From contig JBGAFV010000001.1 of the NCBI GenBank assembly GCA_044227095.1, positions 3,968,001 through 4,032,000 of the forward strand: a stretch of 64,000 nucleotides of DNA, written 5' to 3'. Below are positions 17,803-27,445 of this stretch, piece after piece (position 1 is the first letter of the stretch; every line of letters begins with the position of its first letter). A program made the translations under genes and the position numbers. Source of the DNA: JACMLD01 sp044227095 (GTDB lineage Bacteria; Bacteroidota; Bacteroidia; Chitinophagales; Chitinophagaceae). The notes under the pieces are model-generated. The model made no database searches and was not told where the DNA came from. It worked only from the letters and a program-made list of their open reading frames with translations.

Positions 17803-18474
17803 ATGAGAGCAATTCTTATAGGCGGAACGGGTTTAATTGGCAGCTTGCTTTTAGAAAAGCTGCTGCATGATCCTGTGTTTTCACGCATCAAATTAATATC
17901 AAGAAGAACGACAGGCATACAGCATGCAAAACTTGAAGAAGCAATCATAAACTTTGAAGATGCTGCTGCATTTAAAAAAGAAGTTAGTAATGCAGACGTT
18001 TTGTTTTGTTGCATAGGTACTACCCAAAAACAGGTGAAAGGAAATAGCGAAGCTTATCGCAAGATTGATTATGATATACCTGTAAATGCTGCAAAATTTT
18101 GTACAGAGAATGGCGTTGGTAAATTTTTAATAGTGTCTTCTGTTGGGGCAAATCCTTCGGCTGGAAATTTCTATCTTAAATTAAAAGGTGAAACAGAAGT
18201 TGCAGTTTTAAGTTTTCCCATTGCAAGCATTCATATAATGCGCCCATCTATGCTTATTGGGAGCAGAAAAGAATCCAGGCCCGGAGAAATTTTTGGCATT
18301 GTGTTAATGAAACTTTTCTCGGTTTTTCTTTTAGGGAATATTTCAAAATACAAAGCAATTAAAGCTGATGATGTGGCCGCGGCAATGCACATAGCTGCAA
18401 AAAAAACAGCAACCGGCCGGTTTATTTATCACTATAAAGAAATGATTGGCCTGATTAAACAAACCAGTGAATAA
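17803..18474 (+). CDS. NAD(P)-binding short oxidoreductase (HTATIP2-like)
   Basis: 223 residues from the ATG at 17803. A frame extension back to 17755 would overlap the murB start and lacks homology-like sequence, while MRAILIGGTGLIGS puts the Rossmann GxxGxxG at the proper N-terminal place. FLIVSSVGANPSAGNFYLKLKGETE carries the atypical SDR Ser and the downstream YxxxK motif (YLKLK). Members are atypical short-chain dehydrogenases that bind NADP(H); the substrate is not known. A 7-bp stem-loop follows the gene. Confidence 0.75.
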   Translation: MRAILIGGTGLIGSLLLEKLLHDPVFSRIKLISRRTTGIQHAKLEEAIINFEDAAAFKKEVSNADVLFCCIGTTQKQVKGNSEAYRKIDYDIPVNAAKFCTENGVGKFLIVSSVGANPSAGNFYLKLKGETEVAVLSFPIASIHIMRPSMLIGSRKESRPGEIFGIVLMKLFSVFLLGNISKYKAIKADDVAAAMHIAAKKTATGRFIYHYKEMIGLIKQTSE

Positions 18475-18496
18475 ATAAAGCGATAAAAATTGTTTA

Positions 18497-18515
18497 AAGC
18501 CTGATGTACAGGCTT
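18497..18515 (+). terminator. Weak stem-loop after the oxidoreductase gene
   Basis: AAGCCTG and CAGGCTT form a 7-bp perfect stem around a 5-base loop, 22 bp past the stop codon. No T-run follows, so intrinsic termination is uncertain. Confidence 0.4.
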
Positions 18516-18552
18516 ATAGATTATTGAGATTAATTATTATATTGAGTATAAT

Positions 18553-19968
18553 ATGAACCGATTTTTTTCAATCCTATGCTGTTGTCTTTTTGCATATACA
18601 GCCAATGCCGGCAGAAGTTATACATTGGCTGCTACAAGGGGCGATTTAATAATAACCAACAATAGCACTACACCTGCACTTGAACCCGGCGATACACTTT
18701 TTATTACGGGCCGGTACACAAGCGTACAATACCGTCACCTAAAAGGAGATTCTGCCAATAAGATCAATATTATATGGTTGCCCGGCAGCGAAGTAAAAGC
18801 ACCGAACGGTTTTCAGCAATTGGCCAGCTATAATGTTAGCTATGTTGTAATTGAAGGCATGCGCCATTTTAACTTTTTTGGAACGCACAGGTTCAGTTTT
18901 GGTGTGCACGATGTGGTGTTCAGCCATTGCCAATGGATCAATCCTGCAGGGGCTTATAAAGATCAACCGCCTATAGTATGGGATGATCAGAACTCGGCAG
19001 TTAGCATGGTGTTTAAAGGCAAAAAATCTCAAACCTTTTACAATATTGTTTATACCGGCTGTTTGTTTGACGGGTTTAAAGATGTTAGCGCCATCGTAAT
19101 GTCTACAAACTGGAATAGCGGTACTACTGAAACAGCCAGGTCTTTGGCACTTGATTTTGAATTTGTGAGCGATACTTTTCAGAATATGAATATCTCTTAC
19201 GGCGGAAGTTATGCTGTTATTATAGGCACTGGTTTTGGTTGTAAGGTGCGCAATTGTGTTTTCAAAAATTTATTAGGGGCCAGCAATAAAATTCCAAGTC
19301 ATTCATCCTCTATTTTATGGTATGGAACGATAGATGTTAATGGCTGTCTTCAGCAAAACAGTTATACGCAACTGCTCAGGTGTGTGCCTTTGGGCTGGAA
19401 CGGGCTACCCGGGTATCTCGATAAAAACTCGGCCTGCCGGGCCTGGAATAACATTATTTACAACAACATTGGTTACTCGCCTTTTGAATTTAGCCAGACA
19501 TTGCGGGGAGAAAGAACAGAACGATATGGCATTCATCCTGTAAAGGCATTTTGTGTGTTTAACACCATTTATAAAACACATCGTTCTAATGGTTCGGGCG
19601 AGTATTACGGATTTATTGCGGATAACGCTAACCAGGACAGTCTTGATTGTTCTTATAATCTTATTGTTGCGCCTGAAATAGATTTTCCGTTTGATGTTAA
19701 CCGCGGCTATATTGTAGCCAATACGCTCTCAAAACCTAAATATCTTGTAACCAATGGAAACAAGGTTTTTAAAGCATGGAACCGAAGCATAATGACAGAT
19801 ACAACCACCTATCAACCCGGTGAGGCAGCCCTTCTTTCAGGTGCTGTAGCTAAATATTCATTTGTTACCACAGATTTTAATGGTAAACAAATATCCGCAT
19901 CAGGCCGTGTGCATGCAGGCGCAGTAGAAGGCAAAACAGTTTCGGTAAAATCACCCCAAAAACAATAG
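18553..19968 (+). CDS. Secreted right-handed beta-helix protein
   Basis: 471 residues with a clear signal peptide (~1-19, ending TANA). The rest is beta-rich with parallel beta-helix character: repeated N/V/I/F ladders such as YNIVYTGCLFDGFKDVSAIVMSTN and CKVRNCVFKNLLGASNKI, as in pectate-lyase-like and chondroitinase-B-like folds. It is likely periplasmic or extracellular and may bind or cleave a polysaccharide. No catalytic signature was recognised, so only the fold is proposed. Confidence 0.6.
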   Translation: MNRFFSILCCCLFAYTANAGRSYTLAATRGDLIITNNSTTPALEPGDTLFITGRYTSVQYRHLKGDSANKINIIWLPGSEVKAPNGFQQLASYNVSYVVIEGMRHFNFFGTHRFSFGVHDVVFSHCQWINPAGAYKDQPPIVWDDQNSAVSMVFKGKKSQTFYNIVYTGCLFDGFKDVSAIVMSTNWNSGTTETARSLALDFEFVSDTFQNMNISYGGSYAVIIGTGFGCKVRNCVFKNLLGASNKIPSHSSSILWYGTIDVNGCLQQNSYTQLLRCVPLGWNGLPGYLDKNSACRAWNNIIYNNIGYSPFEFSQTLRGERTERYGIHPVKAFCVFNTIYKTHRSNGSGEYYGFIADNANQDSLDCSYNLIVAPEIDFPFDVNRGYIVANTLSKPKYLVTNGNKVFKAWNRSIMTDTTTYQPGEAALLSGAVAKYSFVTTDFNGKQISASGRVHAGAVEGKTVSVKSPQKQ

Positions 19969-20237
19969 CGCATTTTACAGCCTTACTGGTTACAGTTTCA
20001 GCCTACAGTTACTGTTTTTATACCCTAAAATTGGGATGATAAAAATACTACGCAAATTGATTATGAAAAAGTAAGGAAAATTGCATCTGTACAATAATCA
20101 TATTGATTTTTTTTCGTTATTGAAAAGTCCAAACACTTTACTGTACCCGGGTTTGGCGATATAATTTTAAAAATTGCACAGGAAATAATAATATTGTGAG
20201 CAAACGCTAACCTCTTTAACCTCTTTTATTACTTCTT
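19969..20237. other. Intergenic region before the MORN-protein operon
   Basis: No gene was found in these 269 bp. An AT-rich stretch (TATAATTTT at about 20159) and several T-runs are present, but no confident promoter of either the TAnnTTTG or the -24/-12 type. Confidence 0.4.
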
Positions 20238-23200
20238 ATGAAAAAAGGCTTCACCGTTATTTTTTTCTTCATCCTATTCTTTCATAGCAGCTTTAGCCAG
20301 GAAAATAATCCGTTAATCAATTCAGGTGAAATAATTGATGAAGGAATAAAACTCCATGATGCCGGCAAATACAAAGAAGCGATTGCAATGTACCGGAAGG
20401 TAAACCGAAGTGATACCAACTATGTACGAGCTTTGTATGAATGTGCGCTAAGCTGTTCTGCAGATAGCCAGTTTAATGCTGCTATTGATTTATGTAAACT
20501 GGCTATGCAACAAAAGACCGACATGGACCGTATGCCGGATGTGGTTACTGAATATGGCAGCCTTTTAGATATTATTGGCCAGCCGGAAAAATCAATTTAT
20601 ATTTTTGATTCTGCGCTTGCACATTATCCTGCGCATATACCATTATATCTTAACAAGGGCACTACCCTGCTCGGCATCAAAAAAAATAAAGAAGCAGAAG
20701 CTGTGTTTCAGCAGGCAATTATGATAGATCCTTATTCTTCCAGTTGTCATTACAAATGGGCAATTGCAGAACTAAGACAGGGAAAGCTGGTTCCGGCAAT
20801 GTATGGTTTTATTAATTGTTTGCTGGTATCTCCCAATGGCAGGTATAGCAATAATTGTATTTCACTACTTAGCTCAATTTCTAAAAATACAGACGATATA
20901 AAAGAATATACAGACAACAAAACCGAAGAGACTCCGGATGAATACAGGCTTGTTGAAAAAATTATACAATCAAAAATAGCACTCGATAAAAATTATAAAC
21001 CGATTATAGCGCTGGATGATCAAATATCAAGGCAAATACAGGTATTGCTTGAAAAAGCTTCTTATGCAGAAGACAGCAAAGACTTTGCGATGCAATATTA
21101 CCTGCCTGTTTATAAAAACATTTTTACTGAAGGAAAATTTGAAGAACTGATTAACCATATTTTTTCAGGTGTAAACATAGCTTCCATACAGGAGTATAAT
21201 AAGAAAAGGAAAAAAGAAGTGCAGGCAATGATAGATGAAGTAGTGGTTTATTATAATAAAATAAGAACCACCCGTGAACTTAATTATACTGCAAGACAAT
21301 CTGCGGCGGATACCTATTATTATGAAGACGGAAAATTTTCAGGCAAAGGAAATATAAAGGCAAACAAGTTTGCCGGCAAATGGACTTTTTATTTTTCCTA
21401 TGGGAATATAAGATCTGAAGGTGTATACAATGACAATGGTGAAAGAGAAGGCGACTGGCGTTATTACTATATGGATGGCGCATTAAAAGCTACGCAGTCT
21501 TTCAGCAATGGCAAACAGAACGGCAATGAGAAATATTATTTTACAAACAGCCTTTTGTCTTCTGAAGCCAATTATAAAGATGATAACCTTGAAGCTGCGG
21601 GCAACAGTTATTACTATTCGGGGCCGCCAAAAATTAAAGCAAATTATAGCAATGGCAAATTAAATGGAGAAAGAAGGCAGTTCCATAGCAATGGCGATCT
21701 TAAATCAGTTGAGAACTTTATAGACGATAAATTAAACGGCAGCTTTACTACATGGTATAAAAACGGGGTAAAAGAATCGGAAGGCGTATATGTAAATGGA
21801 GAACTTGATGGCCCTTACAAAAGTTGGTACGACAATGGCCAATTGAGTATAGAAGGCCAGTATGTAAAAGATAAACTTAGTGCAGTATGGAAAAAGTATT
21901 ATGAAGATGGCAAGCCTAAAAGCACTGAAACTTACCTGGATGGAAAAAATGAAGGTGAGTATAGTGAGTACTATGAGAGTGGCCAGTTATTTACAAAATG
22001 CATGTATAAGAAAGGATCGGTTTCAGGCGATGTAACATATTATAATGAAGATGGCAAACCATACTCTATACTTACATTTGATAACAACAAAATTGTAGCA
22101 GCAAAATATTTTGATAAAACAGGTAAAGAATTAAGTTCTTCCGCTGTTAAAGATAAAAAGCTTGACCTCGTATCTTACTTTGCTGATGGCACTAAAAAAT
22201 CACAAGTAACTTATAATAACAAAGGGGCAATGGATGGTATAGAAACTGTTTTTTACCATTGCGGAAAAGTATCTGATACAAATTCTTATACAAACGGGCA
22301 GTTAAATGGCCGTTGTGCGAGTTATTATTTAAACGGGCAATTAAAAGCTGCCATTAACTATACCAACGGACAAAAAGACGGGTATTATAAATCATACCAC
22401 AGCAATGGCAAGTTGGAAAGTGAAGGCTGGTATAAAGACGACATGGTACAGGGGCCCTGGTTGTATTATGATGAATTGGGCAACCTCACCACTATAAATT
22501 ATTTTTTCAACAGCGATTTGGATGGATATAAAGAAGAATTTGCTGCCAATGGAAAAAAAGAATTTGAAACCAGGTACCATCGCGGATGGATAGAAGAAAT
22601 GAATCAATATGATACTGCTGGCAATCTCGCCTACCAGTTACATATGCAAAAAGGTTCTGGCAAATACAACGGTTTTTATCCTAATGGCAAATTGAAATTT
22701 GATGGCAATTATGTGCAGGGAGATTTTGACGGGCCTTATAAACTTTATTTCTTTGATGGTTCTCCGCATTCTGTCCAATACTATAGAAAAGGAGAACCAG
22801 ACAGCACATACAAAAGTTATTTTTATGGAGGGCAGCTAAATATTGAAGGACAATATAAATTGGGCAAAAAATCCGGCACCTGGAAGTACTATAACATTAA
22901 AGGAATGCTTAGAAGCACTGAAGAATATAAGAACGGAGAACTTAGCGGCCATTCTATTTCTTATTATGATAATGGGAAAATAAATTTGGAAATAACTTAT
23001 AAAAGCGGAGATCGTAACGGCCCTACAAAAAAACACGAACCGGGCGGACAGCTTATATACCAGATCAATTATAAAGACAATCTGCCCCAAACATATTCTT
23101 ATACAGGTAAGGATGGAAAGCTGGTAGCTGATATTCCTTTTGTGGGCGGCTCAGGCATAATTAAAAGTTATTATTCCAATGGGCAATTGGCAACAGAGCA

Positions 23201-23528
23201 CGACTATGTAGAAGGGAAATCAAATGGACTTTATAAACTTTATTATCCCAACGGAAAAATTTTTTCTGAAAGAACAGACAATTATGATCTTACCAACGGC
23301 ATTATGAATGTTTACTACGAAAACGGCCAGCTGCAGAGTTTTTATAATTATAAGGATGATAACCTTCACGGTCCTTATAAAGAATATAACGATAAGGGAA
23401 TTGTTACTGAAGAAGGAAATTATTATAACAGCAATCCCAACGGAGAAATAAAAATGTACAACGATGCCGGTAAGCTGATAGAGACCCGGTTTTATTATTA
23501 TGGAGTTTTACTTACAGTTAAAAAATGA
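20238..23528 (+). CDS. Giant secreted TPR / MORN-variant repeat protein
   Basis: 1096 residues with a signal peptide (~1-21, ending SSFS). Residues ~35-205 are TPR-like; ~205-350 are helical. From ~365 to the end there are more than 25 copies of a ~22-residue MORN-variant unit with the pattern YYxNGxLxxxxxYxxGxxxGxW/Y. This repeat class (often labelled YwqK-like antitoxin, a misleading name) forms elongated beta-sheet surfaces. The protein is probably periplasmic or surface-bound and may serve as a scaffold. It is the first gene of an operon: its stop overlaps the next start by 4 bp (ATGA). Confidence 0.85.
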   Translation: MKKGFTVIFFFILFFHSSFSQENNPLINSGEIIDEGIKLHDAGKYKEAIAMYRKVNRSDTNYVRALYECALSCSADSQFNAAIDLCKLAMQQKTDMDRMPDVVTEYGSLLDIIGQPEKSIYIFDSALAHYPAHIPLYLNKGTTLLGIKKNKEAEAVFQQAIMIDPYSSSCHYKWAIAELRQGKLVPAMYGFINCLLVSPNGRYSNNCISLLSSISKNTDDIKEYTDNKTEETPDEYRLVEKIIQSKIALDKNYKPIIALDDQISRQIQVLLEKASYAEDSKDFAMQYYLPVYKNIFTEGKFEELINHIFSGVNIASIQEYNKKRKKEVQAMIDEVVVYYNKIRTTRELNYTARQSAADTYYYEDGKFSGKGNIKANKFAGKWTFYFSYGNIRSEGVYNDNGEREGDWRYYYMDGALKATQSFSNGKQNGNEKYYFTNSLLSSEANYKDDNLEAAGNSYYYSGPPKIKANYSNGKLNGERRQFHSNGDLKSVENFIDDKLNGSFTTWYKNGVKESEGVYVNGELDGPYKSWYDNGQLSIEGQYVKDKLSAVWKKYYEDGKPKSTETYLDGKNEGEYSEYYESGQLFTKCMYKKGSVSGDVTYYNEDGKPYSILTFDNNKIVAAKYFDKTGKELSSSAVKDKKLDLVSYFADGTKKSQVTYNNKGAMDGIETVFYHCGKVSDTNSYTNGQLNGRCASYYLNGQLKAAINYTNGQKDGYYKSYHSNGKLESEGWYKDDMVQGPWLYYDELGNLTTINYFFNSDLDGYKEEFAANGKKEFETRYHRGWIEEMNQYDTAGNLAYQLHMQKGSGKYNGFYPNGKLKFDGNYVQGDFDGPYKLYFFDGSPHSVQYYRKGEPDSTYKSYFYGGQLNIEGQYKLGKKSGTWKYYNIKGMLRSTEEYKNGELSGHSISYYDNGKINLEITYKSGDRNGPTKKHEPGGQLIYQINYKDNLPQTYSYTGKDGKLVADIPFVGGSGIIKSYYSNGQLATEHDYVEGKSNGLYKLYYPNGKIFSERTDNYDLTNGIMNVYYENGQLQSFYNYKDDNLHGPYKEYNDKGIVTEEGNYYNSNPNGEIKMYNDAGKLIETRFYYYGVLLTVKK

Positions 23529-25447
23529 AAAAAGTAATTTATAGCATTTTATTTTCGGCAGTAGCAATATTGCTGGCAGGCGCAAAATTGCAGGCGCAAG
23601 ACATAGCAGATATAAAATCGAAATTTCCCGGAGAAGATGCGGTAGTACTCAATCATTCGGTTGCCTACCAGTTAAAAATAACAGATGGGCAACCTGCCGC
23701 AGAAAGTAAAGAGCTTGAACAAATCCTTTACCTCTCTGAAAATGCATCTGCTTACATGAGTAAGTATAATTTTTACCAGAGCGGTTTTCACGAATTGCTG
23801 GACTATCAAGCATATACCAAAACTGCGGATGGTAAAAAAATAAAAGTAACAGATTTTAAAACTGATAACAGTACAAGCAGCGGAATATTTTACGATGATG
23901 TAAAAGAAACAAAGTTTGATTTTCCTGCATTAAGTGCTGGTGCAGTTGGCAATCTTGAACTAACAAAAAAGCACAAAGATCCACACCTGCTCTCTCCTTT
24001 TACTTTTTCGCGGGGCGTACCGGTTGTAAAAGCTGAATTAAAAATCAGTTTCCCTAAAGAAATGTCTGTGAAGTATGTTATTAAAGGAAATGATAAAGAC
24101 AAAGTGCAATTTAAAGAAGAAAGCCGCCGCGGCGAAACAACTTACACTTTTAGTGTAAATGATTTGGCTGCAGAAAAAAGATATCCTGATGCACCAGACG
24201 ATTCTTATTACTCGCTGCATGTAATATTTTACATAGAAAAGTACCAGAACGAAAAAGGGGAAACTGTACGCTATCTTTCCAACACAGATGATTTGTACAA
24301 ACTCAACCATAGTTTTTTAAAAGGGATAAATACAGAACCTGGTGCAGAACTAAAACAGGTTGTTGATTCTATTGTAAGAGGTGTTTCATCTACAGAAGAA
24401 AAAGCAAGGCGTGTATACAGGTGGGTTCAGAACAATATTAAATACGTTGCTTTTGAAGATGGCATGGGTGGTTTTGTACCACGTGATGCAAGCCTTGTAT
24501 GCAGCAGGCGTTTTGGCGATTGTAAAGACATGAGTAGCATTCTTACATCAATGCTGAATATTGCAGGCGTACCTGCATGGTATACATGGATTGGAACAAG
24601 GCATTTGCCATATCGTTATTCGGAAACACCTTTGCCCATTGTAGACAATCACATGATCAGTACTATCCGTCTCAATAATGAATACATATTTCTTGATGGC
24701 ACTGATGACAATTGCATTTTTGGATTTCCATCAGAAATGATACAGGGTAAAGAAGCGATGGTTGCAATTAATGATACCTCCTACAAAGTTTTAACTGTTC
24801 CGGTTATACCTAAGCAAAAAAATATTATGGTTGATTCTACATTCATTGAATTAACCGATAATGGAATTAAAGGAACGGTTAACCTTAGCCTCAGTGGGTA
24901 TTATGCAATGGACATGCACAGCCTGCTTACGCATACAAACGCAAAAGACCAGGAGAAGTATTTTAAATCTCGTTTTAACCGGGGTTCAAATAAATTCAGG
25001 ATGGGAAAATATGTTGTAGGCGATCAATCTGATTTTAATAAATTATCCATTAGTGCAGAATTTGACCTGCAGGACTATGCGAGGAAAATTGCAGACGAAT
25101 GGTACCTCAATCTTAATTTGGTTAAACATTACGAACATGAAGAGATAGATTATCCAAAAAGAAAAATACCGATTGAATTTAATTTTTTAAATATCCAGAA
25201 ATATGTTGTTGTCCTGAAAATTCCAGATGGATATACCATCAATTCTTTGCCTGCTGGCAAAAATTATAAGAATGATGTATGGGGTTTTGAAATGAAATAC
25301 GAGCAACATAACAACCTGCTGGTGCTTACACGGGAATTTGATAACGACCATCTTTTGCTTGGGCCAGACAAATTCCAGGAATGGAACAAAGTACTGGAGA
25401 ATCTTTTTCCCGCGTATAAAGAAACCATCAGTCTTTCAAAAAAATAA
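23525..25447 (+). CDS. DUF3857 / transglutaminase-like protein
   Basis: 640 residues with a signal peptide (~1-25, ending LQAQ). The DUF3857 domain (~50-240) is followed by a transglutaminase-like papain-fold domain with an intact triad: Cys333 in FGDCKDMSS, His376 in DNHMIST and Asp391 in FLDGTDD. A beta-rich DUF3858-like tail follows. It is exported and may act as a peptidase or cross-linking enzyme in the periplasm; the reaction is not established for this family. Translation is probably coupled to the MORN gene through the ATGA overlap. Confidence 0.85.
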   Translation: MKKVIYSILFSAVAILLAGAKLQAQDIADIKSKFPGEDAVVLNHSVAYQLKITDGQPAAESKELEQILYLSENASAYMSKYNFYQSGFHELLDYQAYTKTADGKKIKVTDFKTDNSTSSGIFYDDVKETKFDFPALSAGAVGNLELTKKHKDPHLLSPFTFSRGVPVVKAELKISFPKEMSVKYVIKGNDKDKVQFKEESRRGETTYTFSVNDLAAEKRYPDAPDDSYYSLHVIFYIEKYQNEKGETVRYLSNTDDLYKLNHSFLKGINTEPGAELKQVVDSIVRGVSSTEEKARRVYRWVQNNIKYVAFEDGMGGFVPRDASLVCSRRFGDCKDMSSILTSMLNIAGVPAWYTWIGTRHLPYRYSETPLPIVDNHMISTIRLNNEYIFLDGTDDNCIFGFPSEMIQGKEAMVAINDTSYKVLTVPVIPKQKNIMVDSTFIELTDNGIKGTVNLSLSGYYAMDMHSLLTHTNAKDQEKYFKSRFNRGSNKFRMGKYVVGDQSDFNKLSISAEFDLQDYARKIADEWYLNLNLVKHYEHEEIDYPKRKIPIEFNFLNIQKYVVVLKIPDGYTINSLPAGKNYKNDVWGFEMKYEQHNNLLVLTREFDNDHLLLGPDKFQEWNKVLENLFPAYKETISLSKK

Positions 25448-25462
25448 AAGTCTTACCATAAC

Positions 25463-27430
25463 ATGAAAAAAAGCATCTTTCTTGCACTCGGCATCCTGGC
25501 AATCGGAAAAGCATTTACTCAGAACGCACCTAAAATAGAAATGGAAAGCTGGAGCGACAAGCCGGCACTTCATACCATCGATAAAAAATATGAAAATGAA
25601 TCTGCAGTTATTTTACTCGATACAAGAAGAATAGAATATGTAGATGATACAAAAGGAAATGTGATATCGTTTAAAACCCTGCACAAAATTGTACACATAA
25701 ACGATGATAAAGGAATTGAAGCTTTTAACAAAGTATACCTGCAGGTGTCTGACAATGCAGATATAGTAGACATAAAAGCAAGAACAATTTTGCCAAACGG
25801 TAAGGTGGTTATTCTCGACAAGAATAATATTAAAGATCTTAAAGAAGAAGACAGGCAGTATAAAATTTTTGCGCTTGATGGCTTGCAGAAAGGTTGTGAA
25901 GTTGAATATTATTATACTTATAACAAGAATACAAGTTTTTTTGGCAGGGAAATATTGCAAATGCATATGCCTGTATTGTCGGCCAAACTGGAAATTATTT
26001 CTCCTGACAGGCTTGGGTTTGAGTTAAAAACTTTTAACAGCAACAGTATACCTGCTGATACTTTGCTGGGGGATAAACATCATTTATGGGTATCTATGAA
26101 TAACCTTGCAGCAACTGAAGATGAAAAATATGCAAACGCTACTGCAAATATGGCGAGGGTTGAATATAAGCTTTCCTATAACTCTTCTAAAAGCAAAACC
26201 GAAAGACTTTTTACATGGGATGAACTGGCAAAAAGAATTTACAGCAACTACTCTTCTTTTACACCCAAAGAATTGAAATTAACTGAAAGCCTTATTGAGG
26301 AAAAAAAATGGGCTTCACTTGGTTCAAACAAAGAGAAAATTGTAGCAATAGAGAATTACATCAAAAAGAATATTGGCACACGTGAAGATATTGATGGAGA
26401 TGATGCCGAAAACATTGAAAAGATTTTAAAAAATAAAATTGCCAGTCACCGTGGAATCATCCGCTTGTATACTTTATTGTTCAATAAGCTGGCTATTGAA
26501 ATTGAATTTGTATTAACAGGAGACAGATCTGATTTTACATTGGATAAGAAATTTGAAAACTGGAACAATTGTGAAAACTCGCTTATCTACTTTACAAGCG
26601 AAAGAAAATTCTTGGCTCCTACTGTTGCTACTATGCGTTACCCATGGATTGAACCCAATTGGGGCAATGCATATGGCGTATTTTGCAAAGGCACAGTAAT
26701 TGGTACATTTTCTACAGCGGTTGCAGAAGTTAAGCAAATTGTATTGGAAGATTATACACAAAGCTCAAGCAATATAGATGCTAAAATAGAACTTACTCCA
26801 TCTTTAGATACTCTTGTTCTTAATACCAGCCAGATATACCGTGGCTATGCGGCCAGTACGTACAGGGCTATTTTTAATTTTGCTTCGGATGAAGAACAAA
26901 AAAGGTACCTGAAGGAAATTATAAAATTTGGTGCCAATTCTGAGAATATTCTTTCAAGCAAAATTGACAATAAAGATTTTGAAAGTTATTCTGATAACAA
27001 ACCTTTTGTTTTAAACGCAGTTGTAAAGGCAAGTGAACTTGTAGAAAAAGCCGGAGATAAAGTATTGATTAAAGTAGGCGATGTAATTGGCCGACAGGTA
27101 GAAATGTACCAGGAAAAACCAAGAATGTTCCCTATGGAATTTCCTTACGCCAATACACAGGAAAGAAAGATTGAATTAACCATCCCCGAAGGCTATAAAA
27201 TAAAAAACATTAACGACCTGGCTATAAAAAATACCTACGAAGACAATGGCCAGCTAACTATGGGCTTTGTTTCTGCATATAAACAGGAAGGAAACAAAGT
27301 AATTATCAATATCAGGGAAGAATACCGCAAAACTTTTTATCCTTTGTCTCAGTATGAAGACTTTAAAAGAGTAATCAATTCTGCTGCAGACTTTAATAAA
27401 GTAGTGTTGGTGCTTGAAAAAAATAAATAA
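25463..27430 (+). CDS. DUF3857 protein with degenerate transglutaminase domain
   Basis: 655 residues with a signal peptide (~1-19). It is a paralogue of the preceding protein (DUF3857, transglutaminase-like region, beta-rich tail). Where the catalytic Cys-Lys-Asp of the paralogue would align, it has Ser-His-Arg (residues 328-330, in IASHRGIIRLYTLL), and no clear catalytic His or Asp follows. It is therefore probably non-catalytic and may bind the same substrate or regulate its active neighbour. It lies 15 bp after that gene and ends 15 bp before the convergent histidine kinase gene. Confidence 0.8.
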   Translation: MKKSIFLALGILAIGKAFTQNAPKIEMESWSDKPALHTIDKKYENESAVILLDTRRIEYVDDTKGNVISFKTLHKIVHINDDKGIEAFNKVYLQVSDNADIVDIKARTILPNGKVVILDKNNIKDLKEEDRQYKIFALDGLQKGCEVEYYYTYNKNTSFFGREILQMHMPVLSAKLEIISPDRLGFELKTFNSNSIPADTLLGDKHHLWVSMNNLAATEDEKYANATANMARVEYKLSYNSSKSKTERLFTWDELAKRIYSNYSSFTPKELKLTESLIEEKKWASLGSNKEKIVAIENYIKKNIGTREDIDGDDAENIEKILKNKIASHRGIIRLYTLLFNKLAIEIEFVLTGDRSDFTLDKKFENWNNCENSLIYFTSERKFLAPTVATMRYPWIEPNWGNAYGVFCKGTVIGTFSTAVAEVKQIVLEDYTQSSSNIDAKIELTPSLDTLVLNTSQIYRGYAASTYRAIFNFASDEEQKRYLKEIIKFGANSENILSSKIDNKDFESYSDNKPFVLNAVVKASELVEKAGDKVLIKVGDVIGRQVEMYQEKPRMFPMEFPYANTQERKIELTIPEGYKIKNINDLAIKNTYEDNGQLTMGFVSAYKQEGNKVIINIREEYRKTFYPLSQYEDFKRVINSAADFNKVVLVLEKNK

Positions 27431-27445
27431 GCGGATAGCGTATTA

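Noticed and set aside
20238..23528. Antitoxin of a toxin-antitoxin pair (YwqK label)
   Set aside because: The label comes from the MORN-variant repeat class; the protein is exported, about 1100 residues long, and no toxin gene is adjacent.
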